Positions 5,182 to 13,273 of a DNA stretch of 17,322 bases are shown here, one piece after another. Each line of letters starts with the position of its first letter. Position 1 is the stretch's first letter. The translations under genes and the position numbers were made by a program. The stretch is from contig URJS01000052.1 in NCBI GenBank assembly GCA_900548205.1, positions 1 to 17,322 of the forward strand, given 5' to 3'. The stretch is from an uncultured Roseburia sp. GTDB lineage: Bacteria; Bacillota; Clostridia; Lachnospirales; Lachnospiraceae. The notes beneath the pieces are model-generated. The model was not told the DNA's origin. It searched no databases and worked only from the letters and a program-made list of their open reading frames with translations.

Positions 5182-6990
5182 ATGCCCTATTTTTCAGATG
5201 AAATCATAGAGGAAGTGCGCTCGCGAAATGATATTGTAGATGTAATTTCCCAGTATGTGCGCCTAAGCAGGAAGGGGAGCACTTATTTTGGGTTATGTCC
5301 GTTTCATAATGAAAAGACGGGATCGTTTTCCGTCTCTCCGAATAAGCAGATGTATTACTGCTTTGGCTGCGGGGCGGGGGGCAATGTATTTACATTTTTG
5401 ATGCAATATGAAAATTTTACGTTCGGGGAAGCAATGGAGGCGCTTGCGGAGCGTTCCGGCGTGGAGCTGCCAAAGCAGGAGTTTTCGGCGGAACAGCGCA
5501 GGGAAGCGGACAAGCGCGCCAGACTTTTGGAGATCAATAAAGAGGCGGCAAAATATTATTTTCTGCTGCTGCGCAGTGAGCGCGGGAAGCACGCGCTTTC
5601 CTATTTTAAAAACCGTGCGCTGTCAGAGGAGACGATCAAGAAATTTGGTCTGGGATATTCTGATCAGTACAGTGACGATCTGTATCGTTATCTGCGCCAA
5701 AAGGGATATGAGGACGAGATTTTAAAGGAGTCCGGGCTTGTGACGATTGATGAGAGGCGCGGCGGTTATGATAAATTTTGGAATCGTGCGATGTTTCCGA
5801 TCATGGATGTACATAATAAGGTCATCGGCTTTGGCGGACGCGTGATGGGAGACGGTGAGCCAAAGTATCTAAATTCGCCGGAGACGAGGATTTTTGATAA
5901 GAGCCGTAATCTTTACGGCTTAAATCTCGCGCGTCCGACGAAGAAGCCGCAGCTTCTTTTGTGCGAGGGCTATATGGACGTGATCGCCCTGCATCAGGCT
6001 GGATTTGACAATGCCGTGGCGTCGCTTGGCACGTCGCTTACAGTCGGACATGCAAATCTGCTCAAGCGTTATACAAAGGATGTTTATTTAACCTACGACA
6101 GTGATGGGGCAGGGGTGAAGGCAGCTTTGCGCGCGATTCCGATTTTAAAGGAAGCGGGCATTACGACAAAGATTATTAACATGCGTCCGTATAAGGACCC
6201 CGATGAGTTTATCAAGGCACTTGGCGCAGACGAATATCAAAAGCGCATTGAAGCGGCGGAAAACAGCTTTTTATTTGAGATACGCATTTTAGAACAGCAG
6301 TACGATATGAACGATCCTGAGGGAAAGACAGCCTTTTATCAGGAAGCGGCAAAAAAGCTGTGCGGTTTTGCGGAAAAGCTGGAGCGTGAAAATTATATTG
6401 AGGCGGTGGCGGAAAAATATAGGATTCCTGTGGAGGATCTGCGCAGAATGGTCAATCAGTATGGGCTGAAAATGGGACTGGCGGGTGAGATTCGTGCAGG
6501 ACGGGTCTATGACGGGCAGGCAGGGCAGCGTGCGGCAGACGCATCAAAGAGCAAAAAGAGGGAGGACGGCATGAAGCAGTCCCAGAAGCTTTTGCTCACA
6601 TGGCTGATTGAGCAGCCGAAGCTGTTTGATAAGATCGGCAGTTATATTTCTCCGGAGGATTTTACGGAGGAAATTTATCACCGGGCGGCTGCGCTTTTGT
6701 TTGCACAGTATCAGGAGAGCGGCACGGTAAACCCGGCGAGAATTGTCAGCATGTTTGTAAACGAGGAGGAGCAGCGCGAGATTGCGGGCTTATTTAACGC
6801 GAGAATCCAGCAGATCGAGACAAAAGACGACATGGAGAAGGCGCTTAAGGAGACGATCGTGCGGGTGAAGAAAAATAGCATTGATCACCGGGAGTTAGCC
6901 AACGACGACCTTGCGGGGCTGATGAAGCTCGTCGAGGAAAAAAAGAAGCTGGAAGCGCTGGAAAAGACACATATTTCCATAGATTTGTAA
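5182..6990 (+). CDS. dnaG: DNA primase DnaG
   Basis: Synthesises RNA primers at the replication fork together with the DnaB helicase; 602 residues, a normal length. The N-terminal CHC2 zinc finger has C39, H42, C60 and C63. The RNA polymerase core follows, with the TOPRIM centre visible as EGYMD (E262-D266) and YDSDGAG (D306, D308), which bind catalytic Mg2+. A hydrophilic linker near 450-465 precedes the C-terminal helicase-interacting domain (about 465-602). ATG 5182 follows AGGAAGGAG with 6 nt spacing. It lies 63 nt after dgt and 85 nt before rpoD, as in the bacterial macromolecular-synthesis operon. Confidence 0.97.
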   Translation: MPYFSDEIIEEVRSRNDIVDVISQYVRLSRKGSTYFGLCPFHNEKTGSFSVSPNKQMYYCFGCGAGGNVFTFLMQYENFTFGEAMEALAERSGVELPKQEFSAEQRREADKRARLLEINKEAAKYYFLLLRSERGKHALSYFKNRALSEETIKKFGLGYSDQYSDDLYRYLRQKGYEDEILKESGLVTIDERRGGYDKFWNRAMFPIMDVHNKVIGFGGRVMGDGEPKYLNSPETRIFDKSRNLYGLNLARPTKKPQLLLCEGYMDVIALHQAGFDNAVASLGTSLTVGHANLLKRYTKDVYLTYDSDGAGVKAALRAIPILKEAGITTKIINMRPYKDPDEFIKALGADEYQKRIEAAENSFLFEIRILEQQYDMNDPEGKTAFYQEAAKKLCGFAEKLERENYIEAVAEKYRIPVEDLRRMVNQYGLKMGLAGEIRAGRVYDGQAGQRAADASKSKKREDGMKQSQKLLLTWLIEQPKLFDKIGSYISPEDFTEEIYHRAAALLFAQYQESGTVNPARIVSMFVNEEEQREIAGLFNARIQQIETKDDMEKALKETIVRVKKNSIDHRELANDDLAGLMKLVEEKKKLEALEKTHISIDL

Positions 6991-7075
6991 AAAATGAGGG
7001 AAACTGTGAAGAACACGGGATGAAAACCGGGGAATAAGGACAAAATAGTAACGAACTATGAGAGGATGAAACAAA

Positions 7076-8266
7076 ATGGCAAAAAAGAAAGAAAATATGG
7101 AAAAGAATGCAGGCAGGGAGGAAGCCGTGAATCAAAAGGATGCCAAAACAGATGCGTCTGTAAACGATCAGGTAAGATTTCAGGAGAAATTAAGGGAACT
7201 GCTTGCGACTGCCAAAAAGAAGAAAAACATGCTGGAGTATCAGGAAATCAATGATTTTTTTGCTGATATGAATCTGGATGCTGAGAAATTTGAGCATATT
7301 TTGGAATTTTTAGAGACAAATAATATTGATGTGCTCCGTATTACGGACGACGATGCAGACGATGAGATACTTTTGGACGTTGAGGAGGAAGAAGAAATTG
7401 AGGTGGAGAAAATCGACCTTTCCGTTCCCGACGGCGTTTCCATCGAAGATCCGGTCCGCATGTATTTAAAGGAAATCGGAAAGGTTCCGCTGCTTTCGGC
7501 AGAGGAGGAAATAGAGCTTGCCAAGCGCATGGAGCTTGGCGATCAGGAGGCAAAAAAGCGTCTTGCGGAGGCAAATCTGCGTCTTGTGGTCAGTATTGCC
7601 AAGCGCTATGTGGGGCGCGGAATGCTGTTCCTTGATCTGATCCAGGAGGGAAATCTCGGACTGATCAAAGCGGTGGAGAAGTTTGATTACCGCAAAGGCT
7701 ATAAGTTTTCGACCTATGCCACATGGTGGATCCGTCAGGCGATCACAAGGGCGATCGCGGATCAGGCGAGAACCATCCGTATTCCTGTTCATATGGTGGA
7801 GACGATCAATAAGCTGATCCGGGTCAGCAGACAGTTGCTGCAGGAGCTTGGGCGTGAGCCGAGCCCGGAGGAGATTGCCTCTGAGATGAATATGCCGGTG
7901 GAGCGCGTGCGTGAGATTTTAAAAATTTCGCAGGAGCCGGTTTCCTTGGAGACGCCGATCGGCGAGGAGGAGGACAGCCATCTGGGAGATTTTATTCAGG
8001 ATGATAATGTGCCTGTTCCTGCCGACGCCGCTGCTTTTACGCTGTTAAAGGAGCAGTTGGAGGAGGTGCTCGGCACACTGACGGAACGCGAGCAGAAGGT
8101 TCTGACGCTCCGGTTTGGATTGGAGGACGGCCGCGCGCGGACGCTTGAGGAAGTGGGCAAGGAATTTAACGTAACCCGTGAGAGAATCCGTCAGATTGAG
8201 GCGAAGGCATTGCGCAAGCTGCGTCATCCGAGCAGAAGCCGCAAGCTTAAGGACTATTTGGAGTGA
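7076..8266 (+). CDS. rpoD: Housekeeping sigma factor RpoD/SigA
   Basis: The primary sigma subunit of RNA polymerase, 396 residues. It has a lysine-rich N-terminus and region 1.1 (about 30-90), then a strongly acidic stretch (DDDADDE, DVEEEEE, about 94-110). Region 1.2 begins at SIEDPVRMYLKEIG (from residue 122). Region 2 includes the core-binding helix and YATWWIRQAITRAI (from 214), which recognises and melts the -10. Region 3 carries HMVETINKL, and region 4.2 has the -35-reading helix EEVGKEFNVTRERIRQIEAKALRKL. All hallmark residues are present, with no insertion between 1.2 and 2, as in Gram-positive SigA. The TTGACA/TATAAT-like promoters in this window fit it. Start ATG 7076 has GAGGA at 7062-7066. 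Confidence 0.98.
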   Translation: MAKKKENMEKNAGREEAVNQKDAKTDASVNDQVRFQEKLRELLATAKKKKNMLEYQEINDFFADMNLDAEKFEHILEFLETNNIDVLRITDDDADDEILLDVEEEEEIEVEKIDLSVPDGVSIEDPVRMYLKEIGKVPLLSAEEEIELAKRMELGDQEAKKRLAEANLRLVVSIAKRYVGRGMLFLDLIQEGNLGLIKAVEKFDYRKGYKFSTYATWWIRQAITRAIADQARTIRIPVHMVETINKLIRVSRQLLQELGREPSPEEIASEMNMPVERVREILKISQEPVSLETPIGEEEDSHLGDFIQDDNVPVPADAAAFTLLKEQLEEVLGTLTEREQKVLTLRFGLEDGRARTLEEVGKEFNVTRERIRQIEAKALRKLRHPSRSRKLKDYLE

Positions 8267-8270
8267 TGCT

Positions 8271-8975
8271 ATGGTAAAACTATCAAAGCGCCTTGCGGCG
8301 GCGGCAGCCCTTGTCAGTGGCGGCGCAAGGCTTGCAGACGTCGGGACAGACCACGGGTATGTGCCGATCTATCTGATCCAGCAGCAGAAGATTTCCGGCG
8401 CGATCGCAATGGACCTAAGAAAAGGACCGCTGCTGCGGGCAGAGGAGCATATCCGCCTGTATGGGTTAGGAAGCAGTATCCAGACGCGTCTTTCCGACGG
8501 TGTGGACGCCCTTGCGCCGGGAGAAGCCGATTCTATTTTGGTCGCCGGTATGGGCGGCGGTCTGGTCATACATATTTTGTCGAGGGGACAGGAGGTGTGC
8601 CGTCAGGCAAGGGAGCTTATTTTACAGCCGCAGTCAGAGCTTGCATCGGTACGTCGGTTTTTATGGGAGAATCATTACCGTGCGGATGCGGAGGAAATGA
8701 TTTTTGAGGACGGAAAATATTACCCTATGATGCGTGTTCGTTTTGTTGGGGATATTGCGGAGGAGATGCCGTCAGAGTGGGAATGCCGTTACGGAAAGCT
8801 TCTGCTGGAGCAAGGGCATCCGGTATTGAAGGAGTATCTGGAACGGGAGCGGCGCATACAGGGGGAGATTTTGGCGCGCCTTACTCAGACCGCACAGACG
8901 CCTGAGATCATGCGGCGCATCGGAGAAGTGGAGCATACATTGGAGCTCAATGAAAGAGCATTGGGATATTGGTGA
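8271..8975 (+). CDS. trmK: tRNA (adenine-N1)-methyltransferase TrmK
   Basis: A class I SAM-dependent methyltransferase that makes m1A at position 22 of tRNAs in Firmicutes; 234 residues. Motif I is LADVGTDHGYVPIYL (D23, G25, D27), AGMGGGLV is the acidic-loop/motif IV region of the family, and LILQPQSE follows as the conserved strand. The C-terminus is a helical, coiled-coil-like segment, as in TrmK. ATG 8271 lies 4 nt after the rpoD stop with GGAG at 8260-8263. The open frame extends upstream to 8178, but that stretch overlaps rpoD region 4 and lacks family sequence. Its place right behind rpoD is the usual Firmicute arrangement. Confidence 0.9.
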   Translation: MVKLSKRLAAAAALVSGGARLADVGTDHGYVPIYLIQQQKISGAIAMDLRKGPLLRAEEHIRLYGLGSSIQTRLSDGVDALAPGEADSILVAGMGGGLVIHILSRGQEVCRQARELILQPQSELASVRRFLWENHYRADAEEMIFEDGKYYPMMRVRFVGDIAEEMPSEWECRYGKLLLEQGHPVLKEYLERERRIQGEILARLTQTAQTPEIMRRIGEVEHTLELNERALGYW

Positions 8976-8988
8976 TCGGGAGGATTTT

Positions 8989-10674
8989 ATGGAGAAGCAT
9001 GAGACGGTAACACTTGTCATTGATGGAAAAGAGCGGGAGTATCCGCGCGGAACGACGTTTCTTGCGATTGCACAGGAGTGTCGGAAAAGCTATGAGGACG
9101 ACATTGTTCTTGCAGTATATAATCAGCGCCTGCGTGAGCTTGGAAAACAGGCGACGGAGGACGGAACGCTGGAATTTATCACAACTGCGGATAAAGCCGG
9201 AAAAAAGGCATACCGCAGAAGCGTAACGCTTCTGATGCAAAAGGCGGTGTTTTCGCTGTGGGGAGAGGAAAGGATCGGCGTGCGCGTGAAATATTCCATT
9301 GGTCAGGGATATTACTGTGAGCTTAGGAAGGACACAGAGGACGGCGAGGCGCATGTGACGATGGACGAGCAGCGTGCGCAGGCACTGAAATCCGAGATGG
9401 AGCGGCTCGTTCGCAGTGACATTCCGATTGAAAAACGGAGCATGAATACAGATGATGCGATTGCATTGTTTCACAGACTGGGGATGCGGGATAAGGAGAA
9501 GCTGTTCCGTTATCGCCGCAGCTCCCGCGTCAATATTTATGTACTTGATCATTATAAGGATTATTTTTACGGGTTTATGGTGCCGTCCACAGGATATTTG
9601 CGGTATTTTGACATCGCCCTTTATGAGGATGGCTTTGTGCTGTTATTCCCAAATGAAAATACGAAGAAGGTGGCGCCCTTTGTGCCTTCGGGAAAGTTGT
9701 TCCATGCGTTAAAGACCTCCAGAGAATGGGGAAGAATGCTTCAGATCGATACGGTCGGAGCGCTCAATGACGCGATCGCTGCCGGACGTATGCAGGAAAT
9801 CATTCTGACGCAGGAGGCGTTGTTTGAGGAGCGTATCGGAAGGCTGGCGGATGATATTTTACGGGCGGGAGAGCGAAAGTTTATCATGATTGCCGGACCT
9901 TCCTCGTCAGGAAAGACAACGTTTTCGCACCGTCTGTCTATCCAGCTTGCGGCACGCGGATTAAAGCCGCACCCGTTTCCTCTGGATGATTATTATATTG
10001 ACAGGGATCGATCGCCGCGCGACGAGAACGGGGAGTTAGACCTTGAGTGCTTAGAGGCTCTGGACGTGGAGCTGTTTAATCATGATATGAATGAGCTGCT
10101 TTCAGGGAAGCGTGTCAATCTGCCGATCTTTAATTTTAAGACGGGAAAAAGAGAATATAAAGACAAGATCATGCAGCTTGGGGCAGAGGATGTGCTCGTG
10201 ATCGAGGGGATCCATGGACTGAATGACAGGCTTTCCTATTCGCTTCCCGTGGAGAGTAAGTTTAAAATTTATATCAGTGCGCTCACACAGCTAAATGTCG
10301 ACGAGCATAATTATCTGCCGACGACAGACGGCAGACTGATACGCCGGATCGTGCGCGACGCCAGAACAAGGGGCACATCGGCGCGGGAGACGATCGCAAT
10401 GTGGGATTCCGTGCGCCGCGGCGAGGAAAAATATATTTTTCCGTTTCAGGAAAGTGCAGACGAGATGTTTAACTCGGCGCTCATTTATGAGCTTGCCGTC
10501 TTAAAGCTTTATGCAGAGCCGCTTTTGTTTGCGATCGAAAAGGATTGCGAGGAATATCTGGAGGCAAAGCGGTTATTGAAGTTTTTGGATTATTTTCTTC
10601 CGATGCCGACGGAGGCGATCGGTCAAAATTCAATCATTCGGGAATTTATCGGCGGTTCGTGCTTTCATGTCTAG
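8989..10674 (+). CDS. TGS/SAD-domain uridine kinase-like nucleoside kinase
   Basis: A 561-residue multi-domain protein. Residues 1-65 look like a TGS domain (TLVIDGKEREYPRGTTF). Residues about 65-215 resemble the editing-like second domain of threonyl-tRNA synthetase (VKYSIGQGYYCEL). The C-terminal half is a P-loop kinase of the uridine kinase/phosphoribulokinase group with GPSSSGKTT (303-311, Lys309), LDDYYIDRD, and a VIEGIHGLND Walker B-like strand. The likely reaction is nucleoside phosphorylation, but the substrate is not established from sequence, and the N-terminal domains may sense RNA or a nucleotide. ATG 8989 has GGGAGG at 8978-8983. An upstream in-frame ATG 8950 lies inside trmK and is less likely. 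It is 13 nt after trmK, so co-expressed. Confidence 0.87.
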   Translation: MEKHETVTLVIDGKEREYPRGTTFLAIAQECRKSYEDDIVLAVYNQRLRELGKQATEDGTLEFITTADKAGKKAYRRSVTLLMQKAVFSLWGEERIGVRVKYSIGQGYYCELRKDTEDGEAHVTMDEQRAQALKSEMERLVRSDIPIEKRSMNTDDAIALFHRLGMRDKEKLFRYRRSSRVNIYVLDHYKDYFYGFMVPSTGYLRYFDIALYEDGFVLLFPNENTKKVAPFVPSGKLFHALKTSREWGRMLQIDTVGALNDAIAAGRMQEIILTQEALFEERIGRLADDILRAGERKFIMIAGPSSSGKTTFSHRLSIQLAARGLKPHPFPLDDYYIDRDRSPRDENGELDLECLEALDVELFNHDMNELLSGKRVNLPIFNFKTGKREYKDKIMQLGAEDVLVIEGIHGLNDRLSYSLPVESKFKIYISALTQLNVDEHNYLPTTDGRLIRRIVRDARTRGTSARETIAMWDSVRRGEEKYIFPFQESADEMFNSALIYELAVLKLYAEPLLFAIEKDCEEYLEAKRLLKFLDYFLPMPTEAIGQNSIIREFIGGSCFHV

Positions 10675-10682
10675 GAAAAGAC

Positions 10683-10711
10683 TTGCCGAACGTTGATTTT
10701 TCGTGTATAGT
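10683..10711 (+). promoter_or_regulatory. Promoter of rnpB
   Basis: TTGCCG (10683-10688) and TATAGT (10706-10711) are separated by 17 nt. The predicted start near 10718 coincides with the 5' end of the RNase P RNA. The uridine kinase-like gene stops at 10674, so the RNA has its own promoter. Confidence 0.7.
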
Positions 10712-10722
10712 AAATAATCGTG

Positions 10723-11125
10723 AATAAGCAGAGCAAATGATCGCGGCCCGTTTTTACGGGGTGAGGAAAGTCCGGGCTTCACAGGGCAGGATGCCGGATA
10801 ACGTCCGGTAGAGGCGACTCTAAGGATAGTGCAACAGAAATATACCGCCCCGCTTTCAAAAGCGGAAAGCTGTTTTACAGCTTTGGAGTATCTGCATGCA
10901 GATGCTCCGGTAAGGGTGGAAGGGCAGTGTAAGAGACTACCGCCTCTCTGGTAACAGGGAGGGCATATGTAAACCCCATCCGAAGCAAGACCGAATCAAA
11001 GCGCATACGTGGCCCGCCAGCTTTAGGTAGGTCGCTTGAGGTGGCTGGCAACAGTCATCCTAGATAGATGATCATTCCCCTGTCTCTGACAGGGCGACAT
11101 AACCCGGCTTATCGCTCTGCTTATT
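10723..11125 (+). ncRNA. rnpB: RNase P RNA, bacterial type A
   Basis: The catalytic RNA that matures the 5' ends of tRNAs. The universal core is clear. The 5' side carries GAGGAAAGTCCGGGCT (about 10762-10777), which forms P4 with the 3' ACATAACCCGGCTTAT (about 11097-11112). CAACAGAAATATACCGCC (about 10832) and AAGGGTGGAAGGGCAGTG (about 10912) are also present, as is the GTAAACCCCATCCG-AGCAAGACC segment. The P1 helix pairs AATAAGCAGAGC (10723-10734) perfectly with GCTCTGCTTATT (11114-11125), which fixes the ends to within a few bases. The pattern is the ancestral A type, as in many clostridia, not the B type of Bacillus. Confidence 0.96.
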
Positions 11126-11129
11126 TTTT

Positions 11130-11164
11130 AGACCTTAATCAGATTCGGATGGTTAGGGTCTTTT
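11130..11164 (+). terminator. Intrinsic terminator of rnpB
   Basis: AGACCTTAATCA (11130-11141) pairs over 12 positions, with G-U pairs, with TGGTTAGGGTCT (11150-11161), around an 8-nt loop. Three more T's follow. It lies immediately after the P1 helix of rnpB. Confidence 0.8.
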
Positions 11165-11214
11165 GTATATTTCTAACCAAAGTATAAAATGTTTCTTAAA
11201 AGAGAATAGAAATG

Positions 11215-11243
11215 TTGACAGAAAATTTTCGCGCGATTACCAT
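11215..11243 (+). promoter_or_regulatory. Promoter of the zinc-ribbon / DUF5685 / dnaJ-like unit
   Basis: A perfect TTGACA (11215-11220) is 17 nt from TACCAT (11238-11243), which keeps the key T1, A2 and T6 of the -10. The start would be near 11250. This makes the upstream ATG at 11255 almost leaderless and favours ATG 11276 for the first gene. Confidence 0.6.
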
Positions 11244-11275
11244 AAGGAAAGACAATGGAAGGGGATGGTAATCGT

Positions 11276-11686
11276 ATGAGAGAGAAACTGCAGAGATTTA
11301 TGCTGGGAAGATACGGAGCGGATGAGCTGGGGCGGATGTTGAACATCGTTGCATTGGTGTGTATCGTGCTCTCCCTGTTTTTTACACGGATTCCCGTTTT
11401 AAATATGATGCTGTCGTGGGGAGGACTTGGTCTTGCTGTCTATACCTGTTTTCGTCTGTTTTCGAGGAATGTGGCAAAGCGCTATGAGGAAAACCAGCAT
11501 TATCGGACGTTTCGTTATCAGATGGTGACGAAATGGGATGCGAGGAAGAAGCAGTTTGCGCAGAGAAAGACTTATCGGTTTTATAAGTGCCCGCAGTGCA
11601 GCCAGAAGGTGCGTGTACCAAGGGGCAGGGGAAAGATATGTATTACATGCCCGAAATGTAAAAACGAGTTTATCAAAAAGAGCTAG
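11276..11686 (+). CDS. Small membrane protein with C-terminal zinc ribbon
   Basis: A 136-residue protein of unknown function. A short basic N-terminus is followed by two membrane helices (about 22-36 and 41-59), a basic linker, then a zinc ribbon with C105, C108, C125 and C128 (CPQC...CPKC). The hairpin topology should put the ribbon in the cytoplasm. I recall similar two-TM zinc-ribbon proteins in Lachnospiraceae, next to DUF5685 and J-domain genes as here. Start: ATG 11255 (MEGDGNR, behind AAGGAAAG) is in frame, but the predicted transcription start near 11250 and the AAGGGG at 11259-11264 favour 11276. It lies 10 nt before the next gene, so co-transcribed. Confidence 0.75.
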   Translation: MREKLQRFMLGRYGADELGRMLNIVALVCIVLSLFFTRIPVLNMMLSWGGLGLAVYTCFRLFSRNVAKRYEENQHYRTFRYQMVTKWDARKKQFAQRKTYRFYKCPQCSQKVRVPRGRGKICITCPKCKNEFIKKS

Positions 11687-11696
11687 GAGCTGTGAG

Positions 11697-12560
11697 ATGT
11701 TTGGTTATATCAATATCAACCAGAAGATCATGACGGAGGAAGATAAAAAGGCATATCGGGCATATTACTGCGGGCTTTGCCGGAGACTGAAGTCCAGCTG
11801 CGGCGCAAAGGGGCAGATGCTTCTTAATTATGATATGACGTTTCTGGTTGTTCTTTTAACGGGACTTTATGAGCTTGACAACGAGGTCTCTGAGATTACC
11901 TGTGCGCTCCATCCGACGAAGCGCAAGACGCTGTGGATCAATGAGGCGACGGATTATGCGGCGGACATGAATGTGATCCTTGCCTATCATAATTTGATCG
12001 ACGACTGGAAGGATGATAAGTCCTATTCCAAAAAAGCATTTGCAAAAATGCTGGATAAGGATTATGCTCGTATTGTACAGAATTATCCGAGACAGGCAGC
12101 CGCGATCGAGGAGTATATGAAAAAAACAGAGGACGCCGAGGGGCGCGGCGAGAAGAATCTGGACGCTGTGGCAGGGCTTTCCGGCGAGATGTTAGGAGAG
12201 GTCTTTTGCTGGCGTGAGGACGAGTGGGCGCGCGAGCTTCGGACACTCGGTTTTTATATGGGGAAATTTATTTATCTGATGGATGCGTATGAGGATTATG
12301 ATGCGGACATGCAGAAAGGGGTGTACAATCCCCTGATCTTGCAGATGAAAGAGCGGGATGAGGATATGGATACCTTTATACGTCTGCTGTTGACAAGCAT
12401 GATGTCGGAGTGCGCGAAGTCCTTTGAGCGTCTGCCGATTTTGCTGCACGCGGATATTTTACGAAATGTACTCTATTCCGGCGTTTGGTCAAAGTATGAG
12501 TTTCTTCAATTAAAGAAGAAAAAGGCGGAAGAAAAAGCCAAAAAGAAAGCACGGAAATAG
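11697..12560 (+). CDS. DUF5685-family protein
   Basis: A 287-residue, mainly helical soluble protein of unknown function. It opens with MFGYI and a CGLC pair (C25, C28) in YRAYYCGLCRRL, the signature I associate with DUF5685. It has several acidic-aromatic helices (DDWKDD, YEDYDAD) reminiscent of all-helical prenyl-synthase-like folds, and ends in a very lysine-rich tail (KKKKAEEKAKKKARK). The CxxC could bind a metal or be redox active with partners. ATG 11697 follows AGGAG with 7 nt spacing. The frame is open back to 11538, but that part overlaps the zinc-ribbon gene and has no family sequence. It lies 14 nt before the J-domain gene. Confidence 0.8.
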   Translation: MFGYININQKIMTEEDKKAYRAYYCGLCRRLKSSCGAKGQMLLNYDMTFLVVLLTGLYELDNEVSEITCALHPTKRKTLWINEATDYAADMNVILAYHNLIDDWKDDKSYSKKAFAKMLDKDYARIVQNYPRQAAAIEEYMKKTEDAEGRGEKNLDAVAGLSGEMLGEVFCWREDEWARELRTLGFYMGKFIYLMDAYEDYDADMQKGVYNPLILQMKERDEDMDTFIRLLLTSMMSECAKSFERLPILLHADILRNVLYSGVWSKYEFLQLKKKKAEEKAKKKARK

Positions 12561-12574
12561 CGAGGTTATAGTTT

Positions 12575-13210
12575 ATGATAAATCCATATCAGGTACTGGG
12601 AGTCTCCCAGAGCGCCTCGGATGAAGAAATAAAAAAGGCATACCGCAATCTGAGCCGGAAATACCACCCCGACGCCAATATCAATAATCCGAATAAGGCG
12701 CAGGCGGAGGAGCGGTTTAAGGAAGTGCAGCAGGCGTATGACCAGATCATGAAAGAAAAGCAGCAGGGCGGCGGTTACGGCTATGGCGGTTATCGTACGG
12801 GAAATACCGGCAGTCGGAGTTACTATGGCGCAGGTTCCTATCAAAGGGGCGCGGAGTCTGTACAGATGCGCGCTGCGTGGAATTATATCGTGAACCGTCA
12901 TTTTGCGGAAGCGTTAAATGTGCTGAACAATATTCCGTTTGGAGAGCGCGGCGCAAGGTGGTATTATTACAGTGCGGTAGCCAATCAGGGAGCGGGGAAT
13001 AATATCCGTGCGATGGAGGATGCAAGGCGGGCGGTTGAGATGGAGCCGAGCAACATGGAATATCGTCAGTTTCTGCAGCATCTGGAGTATGGCGGCACAT
13101 GGTATACCAGTATGGGAAGCGGTTACGATAGGCCGTACGCAAGCACCGGAAACTGGTGTCTTAGCATACTGTGTCTGAAAATGTTTTGCGATTGCTGCTG
13201 CCCGTGTTAA
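12575..13210 (+). CDS. J-domain protein with TPR-like region and Cys-rich tail
   Basis: A 211-residue protein with an N-terminal J domain (residues 3-65, HPD at 31-33), which should stimulate a DnaK-type Hsp70. A Gly/Tyr-rich linker (about 67-95) follows, then a TPR-like helical region (about 100-170, with RAMEDARRAVEMEPSN). The C-terminus is short, hydrophobic and Cys-rich, ending CLKMFCDCCCPC. It lacks the zinc-finger and substrate domains of true DnaJ, so it is a specialised co-chaperone, not the housekeeping one. The tail could anchor it to the membrane or bind metal. Neighbours (zinc ribbon, CxxC protein) suggest one Cys/metal-linked unit. GAGG at 12562-12565 is a modest SD. Confidence 0.85.
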   Translation: MINPYQVLGVSQSASDEEIKKAYRNLSRKYHPDANINNPNKAQAEERFKEVQQAYDQIMKEKQQGGGYGYGGYRTGNTGSRSYYGAGSYQRGAESVQMRAAWNYIVNRHFAEALNVLNNIPFGERGARWYYYSAVANQGAGNNIRAMEDARRAVEMEPSNMEYRQFLQHLEYGGTWYTSMGSGYDRPYASTGNWCLSILCLKMFCDCCCPC

Positions 13211-13273
13211 GATCAGGGAGTAATTTCCAAACGAGTATATCCGGCAGGGATCAAAAGAGGATCGGAAAGTGAA

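Noticed and set aside
8178..8270. N-terminal extension of trmK
   Set aside because: Overlaps rpoD region 4 coding sequence and lacks TrmK-like residues; ATG 8271 has an SD and family sequence from its first residues.
8947..9552. 201-codon - strand frame opposite the uridine kinase-like gene
   Set aside because: Antisense shadow of a well-conserved protein, with no SD and no recognisable domain.
11538..11696. N-terminal extension of the DUF5685 protein
   Set aside because: Overlaps the zinc-ribbon gene in another frame; MFGYI at 11697 is the expected family start and has AGGAG upstream.
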